Assembly: GCF_040907265.1 (NCBI RefSeq)
Contig: NZ_JBFOHP010000002.1
Coordinates: 6,758,001 to 6,822,000, forward strand
Direction: 5' to 3'
Origin: Streptomyces sclerotialus
GTDB lineage: Bacteria > Actinomycetota > Actinomycetes > Streptomycetales > Streptomycetaceae
DNA length: 64,000 nucleotides
Below are positions 53,686 to 62,167 of this stretch, piece after piece. Positions within the stretch are counted from its first letter, which is position 1; each line of letters starts with the position of its first letter. Made by a program: the position numbers and the translations under genes. The notes beneath the pieces are model-generated. The model did no database searches. It was not told where the DNA came from and saw only the letters and a program-made list of their open reading frames with translations.

Positions 53686-54768
53686 CTATCTGCTCGGGCG
53701 CCTTGTCGGTGTCGTCACCGGGCGGTCGTGTCTGAGTTCGGCGAAGAGCCGCCGGGACTGTTCCTCGTCCCACGTGATGACGCTGCCCTTGCGGGTGGGG
53801 ACGCCGATGCCGGAGACGGGGACGTTGATCTGCTTGCCCTTGCCGCCGGTGACGCTCCGGACCGCGCGGAACAGCCTTGTGAGGTCCCGCAGGTCCGTGC
53901 CCTTGTCGACGACGAGGGTGTCCAGGCCCGCGTCGACGGTCGGGTAGATCTCGGCCGGGTCGAGGAGGGTGCCGGGCTCGGCGGCCTGGTGGGCGAGGGA
54001 CGCGAGGAACTTCTGCTGGTTCTTCGTGCGTCCCAGGTCGCCCTCGGCTTCCTGGTGCCGCTGGCGGACGAACGCGAGTGCCTGCTTGCCGTCGAGGGTC
54101 TGGCAGCCCTTCTTGAGGTCGGCGCCGGACTTCTCGTCCTTGATGCCGCGCTCCAGGCACATCCGGACGCCGCCGACGGCGTCGACGATGTTCACGAAGC
54201 CCGCGAAGCCGATCTCCGCGTAGTGGTCGATCCGCAGCCCGGTGTTGTACTCGATGGTGCGGGCGAGGAGTTGGGGCCCGCCGTAGGAGAAGGCGGCGTT
54301 GAGCTTGTCCCCGGTGGGACCTGAGGTCTTGCCCGTTGTCGGGTCGGTACGGCGGGGCACGGTGACCCAGGAGTCGCGGGGGAGGCTGACCATGCTGGTG
54401 CCGTGGGCGCCGGTGTGCAGCAGGATCATCGAGTCCGTGCGGCGGCCGCCGCCTCCGCCCGCGTGCAGGTCCTTCAGGTCGTCCTGGGAGAGCCCGGCAC
54501 GGCTGTCGGAGCCGACGATCAGGTAGTTGGTGCCCTTGCCGCGCGGGGGGCGGTTCCCGTACGAGTCGAGGTCGACGTCGCGGTTGAGTTTGGCCTCGGC
54601 CCAGCCGTAGGTGCCGACGGCGCCCGCGAGGACGGCGGCGACGAGGCCGAACGCGGCCCGCCACAGCCGGTGTCGCTTCCGGGGTCTGCGGGCGTGGGCG
54701 CGTCGCGGCCCGTAGTGGGAGGAGGGGCGGTCGGCGTAGCTCGGTACGCCCGTCGGTCCGTCGGTCAT
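53686..54768 (-). CDS. LCP-family cell-wall glycopolymer ligase (copy 2)
   Basis: A 360-residue LytR-CpsA-Psr protein with a basic N-terminus, one membrane helix (AAFGLVAAVLAGAVGTYGW) and an LCP domain with NYLIVGSDSRAGLS, RRTDSMILLHTGAHG, SLPRDSWVTVPRRTD, GDKLNAAFSYGGPQLLARTI and ALAFVRQRHQEAEGDLGRTK. It is closely similar to copy 1 at 32081-33265 throughout the extracellular domain, but the tail is different (TTPTRRPSR instead of a Gly-rich run). The ATG at 54768 overlaps the stop of the GT2 fusion gene, giving translational coupling. Confidence 0.9.
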   Translation of the reverse strand: MTDGPTGVPSYADRPSSHYGPRRAHARRPRKRHRLWRAAFGLVAAVLAGAVGTYGWAEAKLNRDVDLDSYGNRPPRGKGTNYLIVGSDSRAGLSQDDLKDLHAGGGGGRRTDSMILLHTGAHGTSMVSLPRDSWVTVPRRTDPTTGKTSGPTGDKLNAAFSYGGPQLLARTIEYNTGLRIDHYAEIGFAGFVNIVDAVGGVRMCLERGIKDEKSGADLKKGCQTLDGKQALAFVRQRHQEAEGDLGRTKNQQKFLASLAHQAAEPGTLLDPAEIYPTVDAGLDTLVVDKGTDLRDLTRLFRAVRSVTGGKGKQINVPVSGIGVPTRKGSVITWDEEQSRRLFAELRHDRPVTTPTRRPSR

Positions 54769-56843
54769 TTCGTCAACAGGTCCCGGTCCGGGACGTCCTC
54801 CAGCAGGTAGGGATCGGCGGTGCCGGCGCGGTGCATGGTGTGCCACTTCAGCCGGGTGCCGAGCAGGGCGGTGATCACCGACTGGATGACCACGAGGTAC
54901 AGCAGCTGCCGGTAGACGAAGAGCTGGAGCGGCAGCGTCCACATCGCGCTCAGCTTCTCCCGGTCCAGCCGCAACGCGTACGCGGCGGTGACCATCTGTA
55001 CGGCGAGGCAGCCGAGCCAGACGACGATCGCCTGCGTCGGGTCCCGGAACAGCACGCCGTACAGCGCGAACACGTCCACCACGGGCGCGAACAGCGGCAG
55101 CAGGATCTGGAAGAGGCAGAGGTAGGACAGCGCCCGGCGGCCGAAGCGCCCCGCCGGCCCCATCTCGAGGACCGAGCGCCGGTGCTTCCACATGGACTGG
55201 AGCGTGCCGTAGCACCACCGGTAGCGCTGCCGCCACAGCTGGCCGAGCGAGCCGGGCACCTCCGTCCAGGCCACGGCCGACTGCTCGTAGACGACGCGCC
55301 AGCCGGCCCGCCACAGCGCCATCGTGAGGTCGGTGTCCTCGGCCAGCGTGTCATCGCTGACACCGCCGATGCCCATCAGCGCGTCCCTGCGGAAGGCACC
55401 GATGGCTCCCGGTACCGTCGGCATGCACTCCAGGACCTCGAACATCCGCCGGTCGAGGTTGAAGCCGATGACGTACTCCAGGTGCTGCCATCTCCCCAGC
55501 AGCCCACGGCGGTTACCGACCTTGGTGTTGCCGCTGACCGCGCCGACTGCCGGGTGGGCGAGCGGCTGGACGAGCCGGGCCAGCGCTTCCGGCTCGAAGA
55601 CGGTGTCGGCGTCGACCATCACGACGATGTCGTACCGGGTGTGCGCCAGACCGGTGTTGAGGGCGCTGGGTTTGCCGCCGTTGGGCTGCCGCACCACCGT
55701 CACACGGGGGTCGCCGATGCTCTCGGCGATCGCCGCCGTGCCGTCCGTCGAGCCGTCGTCGATGACGACGATCTGCAGATGCGGATGGGTGGAGGCGAGC
55801 AGCGAGTGGACGGTGGCGGCGATGCCCGCTTCCTCGTTGTACGCGGGCACCAGTACCGTCACCGGCTCGGTCACGGCTCTCAGCCGCGGGGTGCCGGGCC
55901 GGAACCGGTGCAGTCGCCGTACGTGTGCGCGGGCGAAGACGACGAGCATGAGCAGCCGCAGCACGCTGAGCGCGCCCGCGACACCGAGGGCCCAGGCCAT
56001 CACGGTGGTGAAGGCGTGCCCGAGGTCCTGCGCCCAGATCAGTCCTTTGCCCTCCAGCCGCTGGGCGAGCGGGGCCTGCGTGTTCCGGAAGGGACGGCCG
56101 AGCCCGCCGGTGACGGTGGTGAACCGCTGTACGCTCCGGTCCCGCAGCAGCGCCTTCGCCTCACGGTAGCCGAGCTCCGTCTGACTGAACTGCGACACCA
56201 CGCCCTGCCACGGCTTGCGCGATGTGCGGTCGGCGGCCACCAGCAGATAGCCCTCCGCGGCGGCCCGTTCGGCGGCCGCCCACTCGGCGCCGCAGAGCGT
56301 GTCGGCCGCGGTGGTGTGCGGCAGCCGCAGCAGCCGGGTGCGGACACCCGCCGTGCCCGCCAGCGCGGTCTGCGTGAGGGACAGCTCCAGGCGTGCCCGC
56401 AGGGGAGAGGCGGCGCCGAGGTCGCCACCGGTGTAGGTGTACGAGCCGATCTCGTGCCCCTCGTCGCGGATCCGCCGCATCAGCTCCGGGTGCCGGGCCG
56501 CGCGCGAGCCGTGGACGAAGAACGTGGCCTTCACGTGGTACGCGCGCAGCAGACCGAGCACGCGCGGCGTCCACTGCGGGTCCGGGCCCCCGTCGAAGGT
56601 GAGCGCCACGGTACCGGCCGGCATGCCCGCCGTCTCGATCCGGCCGTCGCCGATCCGGAGTACCGGATCTCCGGTGTCCGCCGCGCGCGGGATGGGCGTG
56701 CTGCACGGGCGCTTCGAGCGCGCCGAGTCGACTTCGTGCGTGGTCCACCCCTCGAAGGCGAGGGCGGTGATGACCACGGTGAGGACGAGCAGCAGCAGCG
56801 CCCAGTGCCCGCGCGGGGGCCGGCGCATCGCATGCCGGCTCAC
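54765..56843 (-). CDS. Deacetylase-like/GT2 fusion protein (copy 2), deacetylase site degenerate
   Basis: A 692-residue paralogue of 33364-35475 with the same order: N-terminal helix (LLLLVLTVVITALAFEG), NodB-like domain, then GT2 with VLVPAYNEEAGIAATV, VMVDADTVFEPE, EDTDLT, QRYRWCYGT and membrane helices. Motif 1 is TFDGGPDP and motif 2 is GHEIGSYTYTG, so the metal-binding Asp and His residues are missing here too. The GT2 domain keeps its catalytic residues. It sits between a small membrane protein and the LCP gene, with ATGA overlaps on both sides. Confidence 0.9.
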   Translation of the reverse strand: MSRHAMRRPPRGHWALLLLVLTVVITALAFEGWTTHEVDSARSKRPCSTPIPRAADTGDPVLRIGDGRIETAGMPAGTVALTFDGGPDPQWTPRVLGLLRAYHVKATFFVHGSRAARHPELMRRIRDEGHEIGSYTYTGGDLGAASPLRARLELSLTQTALAGTAGVRTRLLRLPHTTAADTLCGAEWAAAERAAAEGYLLVAADRTSRKPWQGVVSQFSQTELGYREAKALLRDRSVQRFTTVTGGLGRPFRNTQAPLAQRLEGKGLIWAQDLGHAFTTVMAWALGVAGALSVLRLLMLVVFARAHVRRLHRFRPGTPRLRAVTEPVTVLVPAYNEEAGIAATVHSLLASTHPHLQIVVIDDGSTDGTAAIAESIGDPRVTVVRQPNGGKPSALNTGLAHTRYDIVVMVDADTVFEPEALARLVQPLAHPAVGAVSGNTKVGNRRGLLGRWQHLEYVIGFNLDRRMFEVLECMPTVPGAIGAFRRDALMGIGGVSDDTLAEDTDLTMALWRAGWRVVYEQSAVAWTEVPGSLGQLWRQRYRWCYGTLQSMWKHRRSVLEMGPAGRFGRRALSYLCLFQILLPLFAPVVDVFALYGVLFRDPTQAIVVWLGCLAVQMVTAAYALRLDREKLSAMWTLPLQLFVYRQLLYLVVIQSVITALLGTRLKWHTMHRAGTADPYLLEDVPDRDLLTK

Positions 56844-57172
56844 CTCTCAGCGCCCCCGCGCGGAGCGTCGATGCGCTGCGCTCCGTCGGGGCCCGGGCTG
56901 GACCTTCCGGCGACCGGCCGGTCGGGCCCCGGGCCGGGCTCTCCGGCTACCGGCCGCTGGGGGGCGGCCGGTAGCGGGCCCGTGGTGCTGGGCGGCTGCG
57001 ACCCGACGGGCTGCAACAGCCCGCCGATCAGCATGCCGACGAGCACCAGATACCCGACGCACGCACAGCCGACGGCGACCGCGAGCAAGCGCGAGAGTTT
57101 CCTGCGCCACCCTGAATTGCCGATGAACACTGGTTGCGACGACTGTTCCGCGCGGCGCGAGGGGTGTGTCAT
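56840..57172 (-). CDS. Small single-pass membrane protein
   Basis: A 110-residue protein with a basic N-terminus, one strongly hydrophobic helix (LLAVAVGCACVGYLVLVGML) and a Pro/Gly-rich extracellular tail. No family recognised. It overlaps the GT2 fusion start by ATGA, so it is the first gene of the three-gene operon and may help the synthase. Copy 1 of the operon has no counterpart. The ATG at 57172 has no strong Shine-Dalgarno sequence; the frame is open to 57244. Confidence 0.65.
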   Translation of the reverse strand: MTHPSRRAEQSSQPVFIGNSGWRRKLSRLLAVAVGCACVGYLVLVGMLIGGLLQPVGSQPPSTTGPLPAAPQRPVAGEPGPGPDRPVAGRSSPGPDGAQRIDAPRGGAER

Positions 57173-57772
57173 GGACGAGATATGAGAGATATGGGGGAAG
57201 CCCTCGGCTTCCGGCCTGTTCGCTATGTGGGGAGTGCCTCGCACTCAGTACTCCTGAATCCGCGGCCGCGCGTACGGGGCCGATATCGTGGGGGTGCCGA
57301 GCCCAAAAGCCCGGTTTGCACTGGAACGCAATACTCCGAAAACGCGGAATGATCCGGCATGCGACAGTGGCCCTCCCGGCAGGCCGGGAAGGCCACATGA
57401 GTACGCTCCTCGCCGACCGCGTCGGCGGCTACGTCCAGTGGCTATCCGTCGATGGCGCCTTTCGCACCGCGTCTGTCGCGGTGACACCCGGCGAAGGGCG
57501 CGCGGAACGCGCTCCGGGCTTCGGCGATTGCCGCAGATATGGAGGTGTGGGGGGTGGTGCCTCGCACTGGTGCTCCTCGTTCCCGGCCGTGTGGGGGTAC
57601 GGCCGTACGCGTGGGGATCCCGGGCGGAACCGCACCCGGGTCGTACTGGAACGGGCATGCGCCTCATGGAACGCAAGCGCACACCTGTGCCAGACGGTGC
57701 CAGTAAAAGGCCTGCTGGGGGAGGGGGACCGGAAGAGTGTTACCGCAGCTTTACCTCCACCAAGATGGGGCC
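57173..57772. other. 600-bp intergenic region with an imperfect duplicated segment
   Basis: No convincing gene. Two related stretches, beginning about 57,226 and 57,549, share GTGGGG...TGCCTCGCACT and later CTGGAACG, about 320 bases apart, suggesting an old duplication. Promoters for the minus-strand operon and the plus-strand immunity-like gene must lie here. Confidence 0.5.
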
Positions 57773-58306
57773 ATGGCAGGAGAAGTGAGCGAGATCGTTC
57801 TGAGTGAGCAGGATCTTCGTGAGGTCACCGCGTTCGCCGCGGCGTGTGCGGAGGCGGTGCTCGAGGTGTTCGAGGCCGATCAGCCGGAGGATTCGCGGCC
57901 GCGAAAGGCGATCGATACCGCGTGGGTGTTCGCTCGGGGTGGTGAGCGCGGCACGTCCCTGCGTGACACGGCCTGGGCGGCACTCAAGGCGGCCAAGAGC
58001 GCGGACACTGCCGCGGGGCGCGAGGCGGCGCGGGCGGCGATGTCCGCGGCGGGCGCCGCCTATCTGCATCCGCTGGCCAAGGCCACCCAGGTCAAGCACA
58101 TCCTCGGAGCGGGCGCCTACGCAGCCAGAGCGGCCGAGCTGATCGCCGGCGATGAGCGGGCCGTCGGTGCCGCACACGTCGGACGAGCGGCGCGCCGGGC
58201 GACACCGGTCGTCGTGGACGTGCTCGAGCGGTTCCCGGCGGCGCCGGCCGGTGGCGGACGGGTCGGCGAGCTGATCCGCATGCTGGATGCCGAGCTTCGC
58301 CGTTGA
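57773..58306 (+). CDS. Imm5-like putative immunity protein
   Basis: A 177-residue all-helical protein: LSEQDLREVTAFAAACAEAV, RPRKAIDTAWVFARGGERG, HPLAKATQVKHILGAGAYAA and a C-terminal VVVDVLERFPAAP, GRVGELIRMLDAELRR. This matches the family annotated as putative immunity protein (Imm5-like). No toxin gene is adjacent, so it may be an orphan. The ATG at 57773 is used; the frame is open from 57737. Confidence 0.7.
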   Translation: MAGEVSEIVLSEQDLREVTAFAAACAEAVLEVFEADQPEDSRPRKAIDTAWVFARGGERGTSLRDTAWAALKAAKSADTAAGREAARAAMSAAGAAYLHPLAKATQVKHILGAGAYAARAAELIAGDERAVGAAHVGRAARRATPVVVDVLERFPAAPAGGGRVGELIRMLDAELRR

Positions 58307-58466
58307 CAGTCATTGACAGCCGTTGACAGCCGTGGGCCGGTTGAGCCGTTGAACTGCGCCTTCGGACGTTAGCGGGACGTTAGCCGTACAGCGGTGGATC
58401 ATCAGCCACGATCCCCAGTCTTGTTCTCACGAGTCCGGAACACCACTTGGAGAACGGGGAAGACCC

Positions 58467-58955
58467 ATGTCGCACCGCACCACAGTCCGTTACGCCCGCA
58501 AGGCCGCCGCCGCCATGGTGATCGCTGTCGCCGCGCTCGGACTCACCGCATGCCAGGACGGTGGTACCGACTCCGCGCCCTCCTCTTCTTCGAGTTCTTC
58601 GAGTGCCGCGCACTCCTCGCCGAGTGCCTCGCAGTCCCCCACTTCCGCGGCCGAGAAGACCCAGGGTGCGTCCGATGACGCGACGTCAGGTACGCCCGCG
58701 GAGTCCGACGTGAGCTGTACGGACCGGATCGACTACGCGGGGGACCCGCGGTCCAATGCCGAGATCAACTCGATCGGCGCGGAGACCGGTCACTGCCCGG
58801 CGCCGCAGAAGGAGGGCAAGCCCTCGGGTACCCCCAAGAAGGACGGCGTGAGCTGTACGGACCAGGTCGACTACGCGGGGGACCCGCGGTCCAACGCCGA
58901 GATCAACACGATCGGCGAGGAGACCGGCTACTGCCCGCCTGTCCAGGATCGGTGA
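58467..58955 (+). CDS. Small lipoprotein with a duplicated Cys motif
   Basis: A 162-residue protein with a lipoprotein signal (AAAMVIAVAALGLTAC) followed by a Ser-rich linker. The mature part has two near-identical 32-residue units, VSCTDRIDYAGDPRSNAEIN ... TGHCP and VSCTDQVDYAGDPRSNAEIN ... TGYCP, separated by a Lys/Pro/Gly linker. Each unit has two Cys that could form a disulfide. I do not recognise the family. Confidence 0.8.
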   Translation: MSHRTTVRYARKAAAAMVIAVAALGLTACQDGGTDSAPSSSSSSSSAAHSSPSASQSPTSAAEKTQGASDDATSGTPAESDVSCTDRIDYAGDPRSNAEINSIGAETGHCPAPQKEGKPSGTPKKDGVSCTDQVDYAGDPRSNAEINTIGEETGYCPPVQDR

Positions 58956-59027
58956 GTCGGTGACGCGGTCCGCCGTCTTCGGGGGTGCGGACGGAGGGGT
59001 TCGGGGCGACAAGTTCCGTCCAAGGCA

Positions 59028-59095
59028 TTGACGTTGGGTTTCCGTCGCGTCTACTTTCCGGTTCGAAGTCACGTGCGTTGTTCGGCATCTCGAAC
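59028..59095 (+). promoter_or_regulatory. Promoter and palindrome before the arabinofuranosidase gene
   Basis: TTGACG (59028-59033), an 18-base spacer and TACTTT (59052-59057) form a good sigma-70-type promoter. Downstream, GTTCG-N6-CGAAC (59080-59095) is a perfect palindrome placed to block early transcription; LacI-type control is likely in sugar operons but no regulator gene is in the window. Confidence 0.5.
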
Positions 59096-59191
59096 GAACG
59101 ATGTCGAATGACGGATGTACCGGACTCGTGGACGCGACGCGCTGTGCGTCGACGTGCTCCGCCCCGCCATCCGTACTACCGAGAGGGCACC

Positions 59192-60751
59192 ATGTCGCAC
59201 TCCGCACCCCAGGACCGGACCGCCCCGTCTGCCGGTGTACGGCCGGCTCGGTTCGTGCTGGATCCGGCCTTCACCGTGGGCGAGGTCGACCCGCGGCTGT
59301 TCGGTTCGTTCGTCGAGCATTTGGGGCGCTGCGTCTACACCGGCATCTTCGAGCCGGACCATCCCACCGCGGACGAGGCGGGTCTGCGCGGCGACGTGCT
59401 CGCCCTGGTCCGCGAACTCGGCGTCACCGCGCTGCGTTACCCGGGCGGCAACTACGTGTCCGGCTACCGGTGGGAGGACTCCGTCGGGCCGGTCGACGAG
59501 CGTCCGCGCCGTCTCGACCTGGCCTGGCGGTCCACGGAGACGAACCGTTTCGGGCTGAGCGAGTTCGTGGACTTCGTCAGGAAGGCCGGGCCGCAGGCCG
59601 AGCCGATGATGGCCGTCAACCTCGGCACCAGGGGAGTGGCCGAGGCGCTGCAGCTCCAGGAGTACGCCAACCACCCCGGCGGAACCGAGCTTTCGGACCG
59701 GCGGGTCGCGCACGGCGACAAGGAACCGTTCGGGATCCGGCTGTGGTGCCTGGGCAACGAGATGGACGGGCCCTGGCAGACCGGGCACAAGACGGCCGAG
59801 GAGTACGGGCGGGTGGCCGCCGAGACCGCCCGCGCCATGCGGCAGCTGGACGGGGACGTCGAGCTGGTCGCCTGCGGCTCCTCCAGCCAGGCCATGGACA
59901 CCTTCGCCGCGTGGGAGGCGACGGTGCTGGCCGAGACGTACGACCTGGTGGACTACGTCTCGCTGCACGCCTACTACGAGGAACTCGACGGCGACCGCGA
60001 CTCGTTCCTCGCCTCGGCCGTCGACATGGAGTCGTTCATCGAGAACGTCGTCGCCACCTGCGACCACGTCGGTGCCCGGCTGAAGTCGAAGAAGAAGATC
60101 AACCTGTCCTTCGACGAGTGGAACGTCTGGTACCAGAGCCGCTTCCAGGCGGAGACCGCGGCCGGCCCGCTCGACTGGCCCGAGGCCCCGCGCCTGCTGG
60201 AGGACAACTACTCCGTCACGGACGCCGTCGTCTTCGGCTCGCTGCTCATCGCGCTGCTGCGGCACGCGGACCGGGTGGCCGTGGCGTGCCTCGCCCAGCT
60301 CGTCAACGTCATCGCCCCCATCATGACCGAGCCGGGCGGCCCCGCCTGGCGGCAGACCACGTTCTACCCCTTCGCGCAGGCGTCCCGGTACGGGCGCGGG
60401 CAGGTGCTCGACCTGCGCGTGGACTCGCCCACGTACGAGACGCGGAAGTACGGCGAGGTGCCGCTGCTGCACGCCACGGCGGTGCGGGACACCGGCACCG
60501 GGGCGGTCACCGTGTTCGCCGTCAACCGCAGCCGGAGCGAGTCGCTGCCGCTCCACGTCACCCTGCACGGCCTGCCGGTGACGCAGGTCACCGAGCACAG
60601 CGTGCTCAGTGACGCGGACCCGGACGCCCGTAACACCCTCACCGACCCCGAGCGGGTCACGCCGCACCCCGGCGTGGGCGCCGTGCTCAGGGACGGCGAG
60701 CTGGCCGTGACCCTTGAGCCGCTCTCCTGGACCGTGATCCGGCTGTCCTGA
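59192..60751 (+). CDS. abfA: GH51 alpha-L-arabinofuranosidase
   Basis: A 519-residue intracellular-type enzyme without signal peptide. It removes arabinofuranose from arabinoxylan or arabinan oligosaccharides. Motifs: GSFVEHLGRCVYTGIFEPDH, RYPGGNYVSGYRWEDSVGP, WCLGNEMDGPWQ (acid/base Glu near 190) and LSFDEWNVWY (nucleophile Glu near 308), with a C-terminal beta domain. The ATG at 59192 follows GAGAGGG. It heads an operon with the ABC importer that probably brings in its substrate oligosaccharides. Confidence 0.93.
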   Translation: MSHSAPQDRTAPSAGVRPARFVLDPAFTVGEVDPRLFGSFVEHLGRCVYTGIFEPDHPTADEAGLRGDVLALVRELGVTALRYPGGNYVSGYRWEDSVGPVDERPRRLDLAWRSTETNRFGLSEFVDFVRKAGPQAEPMMAVNLGTRGVAEALQLQEYANHPGGTELSDRRVAHGDKEPFGIRLWCLGNEMDGPWQTGHKTAEEYGRVAAETARAMRQLDGDVELVACGSSSQAMDTFAAWEATVLAETYDLVDYVSLHAYYEELDGDRDSFLASAVDMESFIENVVATCDHVGARLKSKKKINLSFDEWNVWYQSRFQAETAAGPLDWPEAPRLLEDNYSVTDAVVFGSLLIALLRHADRVAVACLAQLVNVIAPIMTEPGGPAWRQTTFYPFAQASRYGRGQVLDLRVDSPTYETRKYGEVPLLHATAVRDTGTGAVTVFAVNRSRSESLPLHVTLHGLPVTQVTEHSVLSDADPDARNTLTDPERVTPHPGVGAVLRDGELAVTLEPLSWTVIRLS

Positions 60752-60805
60752 CCGGAGCCGCTGCCCGGGACCCCGGTCCACCCACTCCTCGAAGGGCGAG
60801 CCGCC

Positions 60806-62167
60806 ATGCAACCACTCGACACCTCCCGGACGGCCGGGGTGACCCCGCCGCCCCGGCGCCGGGCCGTTCTCGCCGGTGGCCTCGGGGCCCTGGCCGCTAT
60901 GGGCCCGTTGGCCGCGGGGTGCGCCGCCCCGTCGGCCAGTGCTTCCGGCAGGACCAGGCTGCGCTACTGGCATCTGTTCGGCGGCGGTGACGGGCTCACC
61001 ATGCAGTCGCTGCTCCGGAAGTTCAGCACGGCGCATCCGGAGATCGACGTGCAGGCCGCGACCCTCCAGTGGGGCGCCCCGTACTACACCAAGCTGGGCA
61101 TGGCCGGCGCGGGCGGACGGGCGCCCGAGCTGGCCGTGCTGCACCTCGCCCGGCTCGCCGGGTTCGGCCCCGGCCGCCTCCTCGACCCCTTCGACCTCGA
61201 CCTGCTGGCCGAACTGGGCGTACGGCAGCGGGACTTCCCCGAGAACATCTGGCGGCGCGGGCAGGCACACGGCCGGCAGTTCGCCGTACCGCTCGACACC
61301 CACCCGACCGTCCTCTACTACCAGACCGAGGTGTGCGAGAAGGCCGGGCTGCTGGCGGGCGGGAAGCTCAGACCCATCCGCGGCGCCGAGGAGTTCGCAG
61401 ACGCCCTGCGCGCGGCCAAGAAAGTCACCGGGCGGCCCGGCCTCGTCACCGAGACGCTCGGCGTGGACTGCATCATCCCGTGGCGGCTGTTCGCCACCTT
61501 CTACTCGCAGACCGGCGCCAAGGTGCTCTCCGCGGACGGCAGACGGCTGGCCCTGGACGACGCCAAGGCGCTGAAGGTACTGGAATACATGGCGTCCCTC
61601 GTCGAGGAGGGGCTGTGGGTGCGGCGCGCCGACTACACCGCCTCCATCGGCCTGTTCAACGAGGGCCGGACCGCCTTCCACCTCAACGGCGAGTGGGAGA
61701 TCCCTTCCTTCCGCCCCACGGGCCTGAAGTTCTCCATGACCCGGGTGCCACCGCTCTTCGGCCGCCCCACCGCCCAGGCCGACTGCCACGCCTTCGTACT
61801 GCCGCACCAGGCGGACCGCGGCGGCGCGCCCGACCGGGCCGCTCACACCCTGGTCGCCTGGCTTTTGAAGCACTCGGTCGACTGGGCCGAGGGCGGCCAC
61901 GTGCCCGCGTACGCGCCCGTCCTCAAGGACCCCGCCTACCTGAAGCTGGAACCCCAGTCGGAGTACCGCGACGTCATCGACGACGTCGCCCTCGACGAGC
62001 CTGCCTGGTTCACCGGCTCCGCCTCCCGCATGTGGATCGAGCTCGGCGCGGTCTTCTCCGGTGTGCTCACCGGCTCCCGTACCCCGCGCGGCGCGCTGGA
62101 CGAGGCCAAGCAGCGGCTGCGCGCGCTCCTCGACACCCCGAACCCCCTCGCCGGAGTCGCGTCATGA
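60806..62167 (+). CDS. Sugar-binding lipoprotein of ABC importer
   Basis: A 453-residue family 1 solute-binding protein. The leader has a twin-arginine-like RRRAVLAGG and a lipobox ending PLAAGC. Mature motifs: RLRYWHLFGGGDGLTMQSLL, YYTKLGMAGAGGRAPELAVL, TVLYYQTEVCEKAGLL and FNEGRTAFHLNGEWEIPSF. By operon context it should bind arabinose-containing oligosaccharides. Overlaps the first permease by ATGA. Confidence 0.9.
   Translation: MQPLDTSRTAGVTPPPRRRAVLAGGLGALAAMGPLAAGCAAPSASASGRTRLRYWHLFGGGDGLTMQSLLRKFSTAHPEIDVQAATLQWGAPYYTKLGMAGAGGRAPELAVLHLARLAGFGPGRLLDPFDLDLLAELGVRQRDFPENIWRRGQAHGRQFAVPLDTHPTVLYYQTEVCEKAGLLAGGKLRPIRGAEEFADALRAAKKVTGRPGLVTETLGVDCIIPWRLFATFYSQTGAKVLSADGRRLALDDAKALKVLEYMASLVEEGLWVRRADYTASIGLFNEGRTAFHLNGEWEIPSFRPTGLKFSMTRVPPLFGRPTAQADCHAFVLPHQADRGGAPDRAAHTLVAWLLKHSVDWAEGGHVPAYAPVLKDPAYLKLEPQSEYRDVIDDVALDEPAWFTGSASRMWIELGAVFSGVLTGSRTPRGALDEAKQRLRALLDTPNPLAGVAS

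Noticed and set aside
59069..61900. A 943-codon minus-strand open frame over abfA and the binding-protein gene
   Set aside because: Antisense to two genes with clear catalytic or lipobox motifs; no recognisable protein family.
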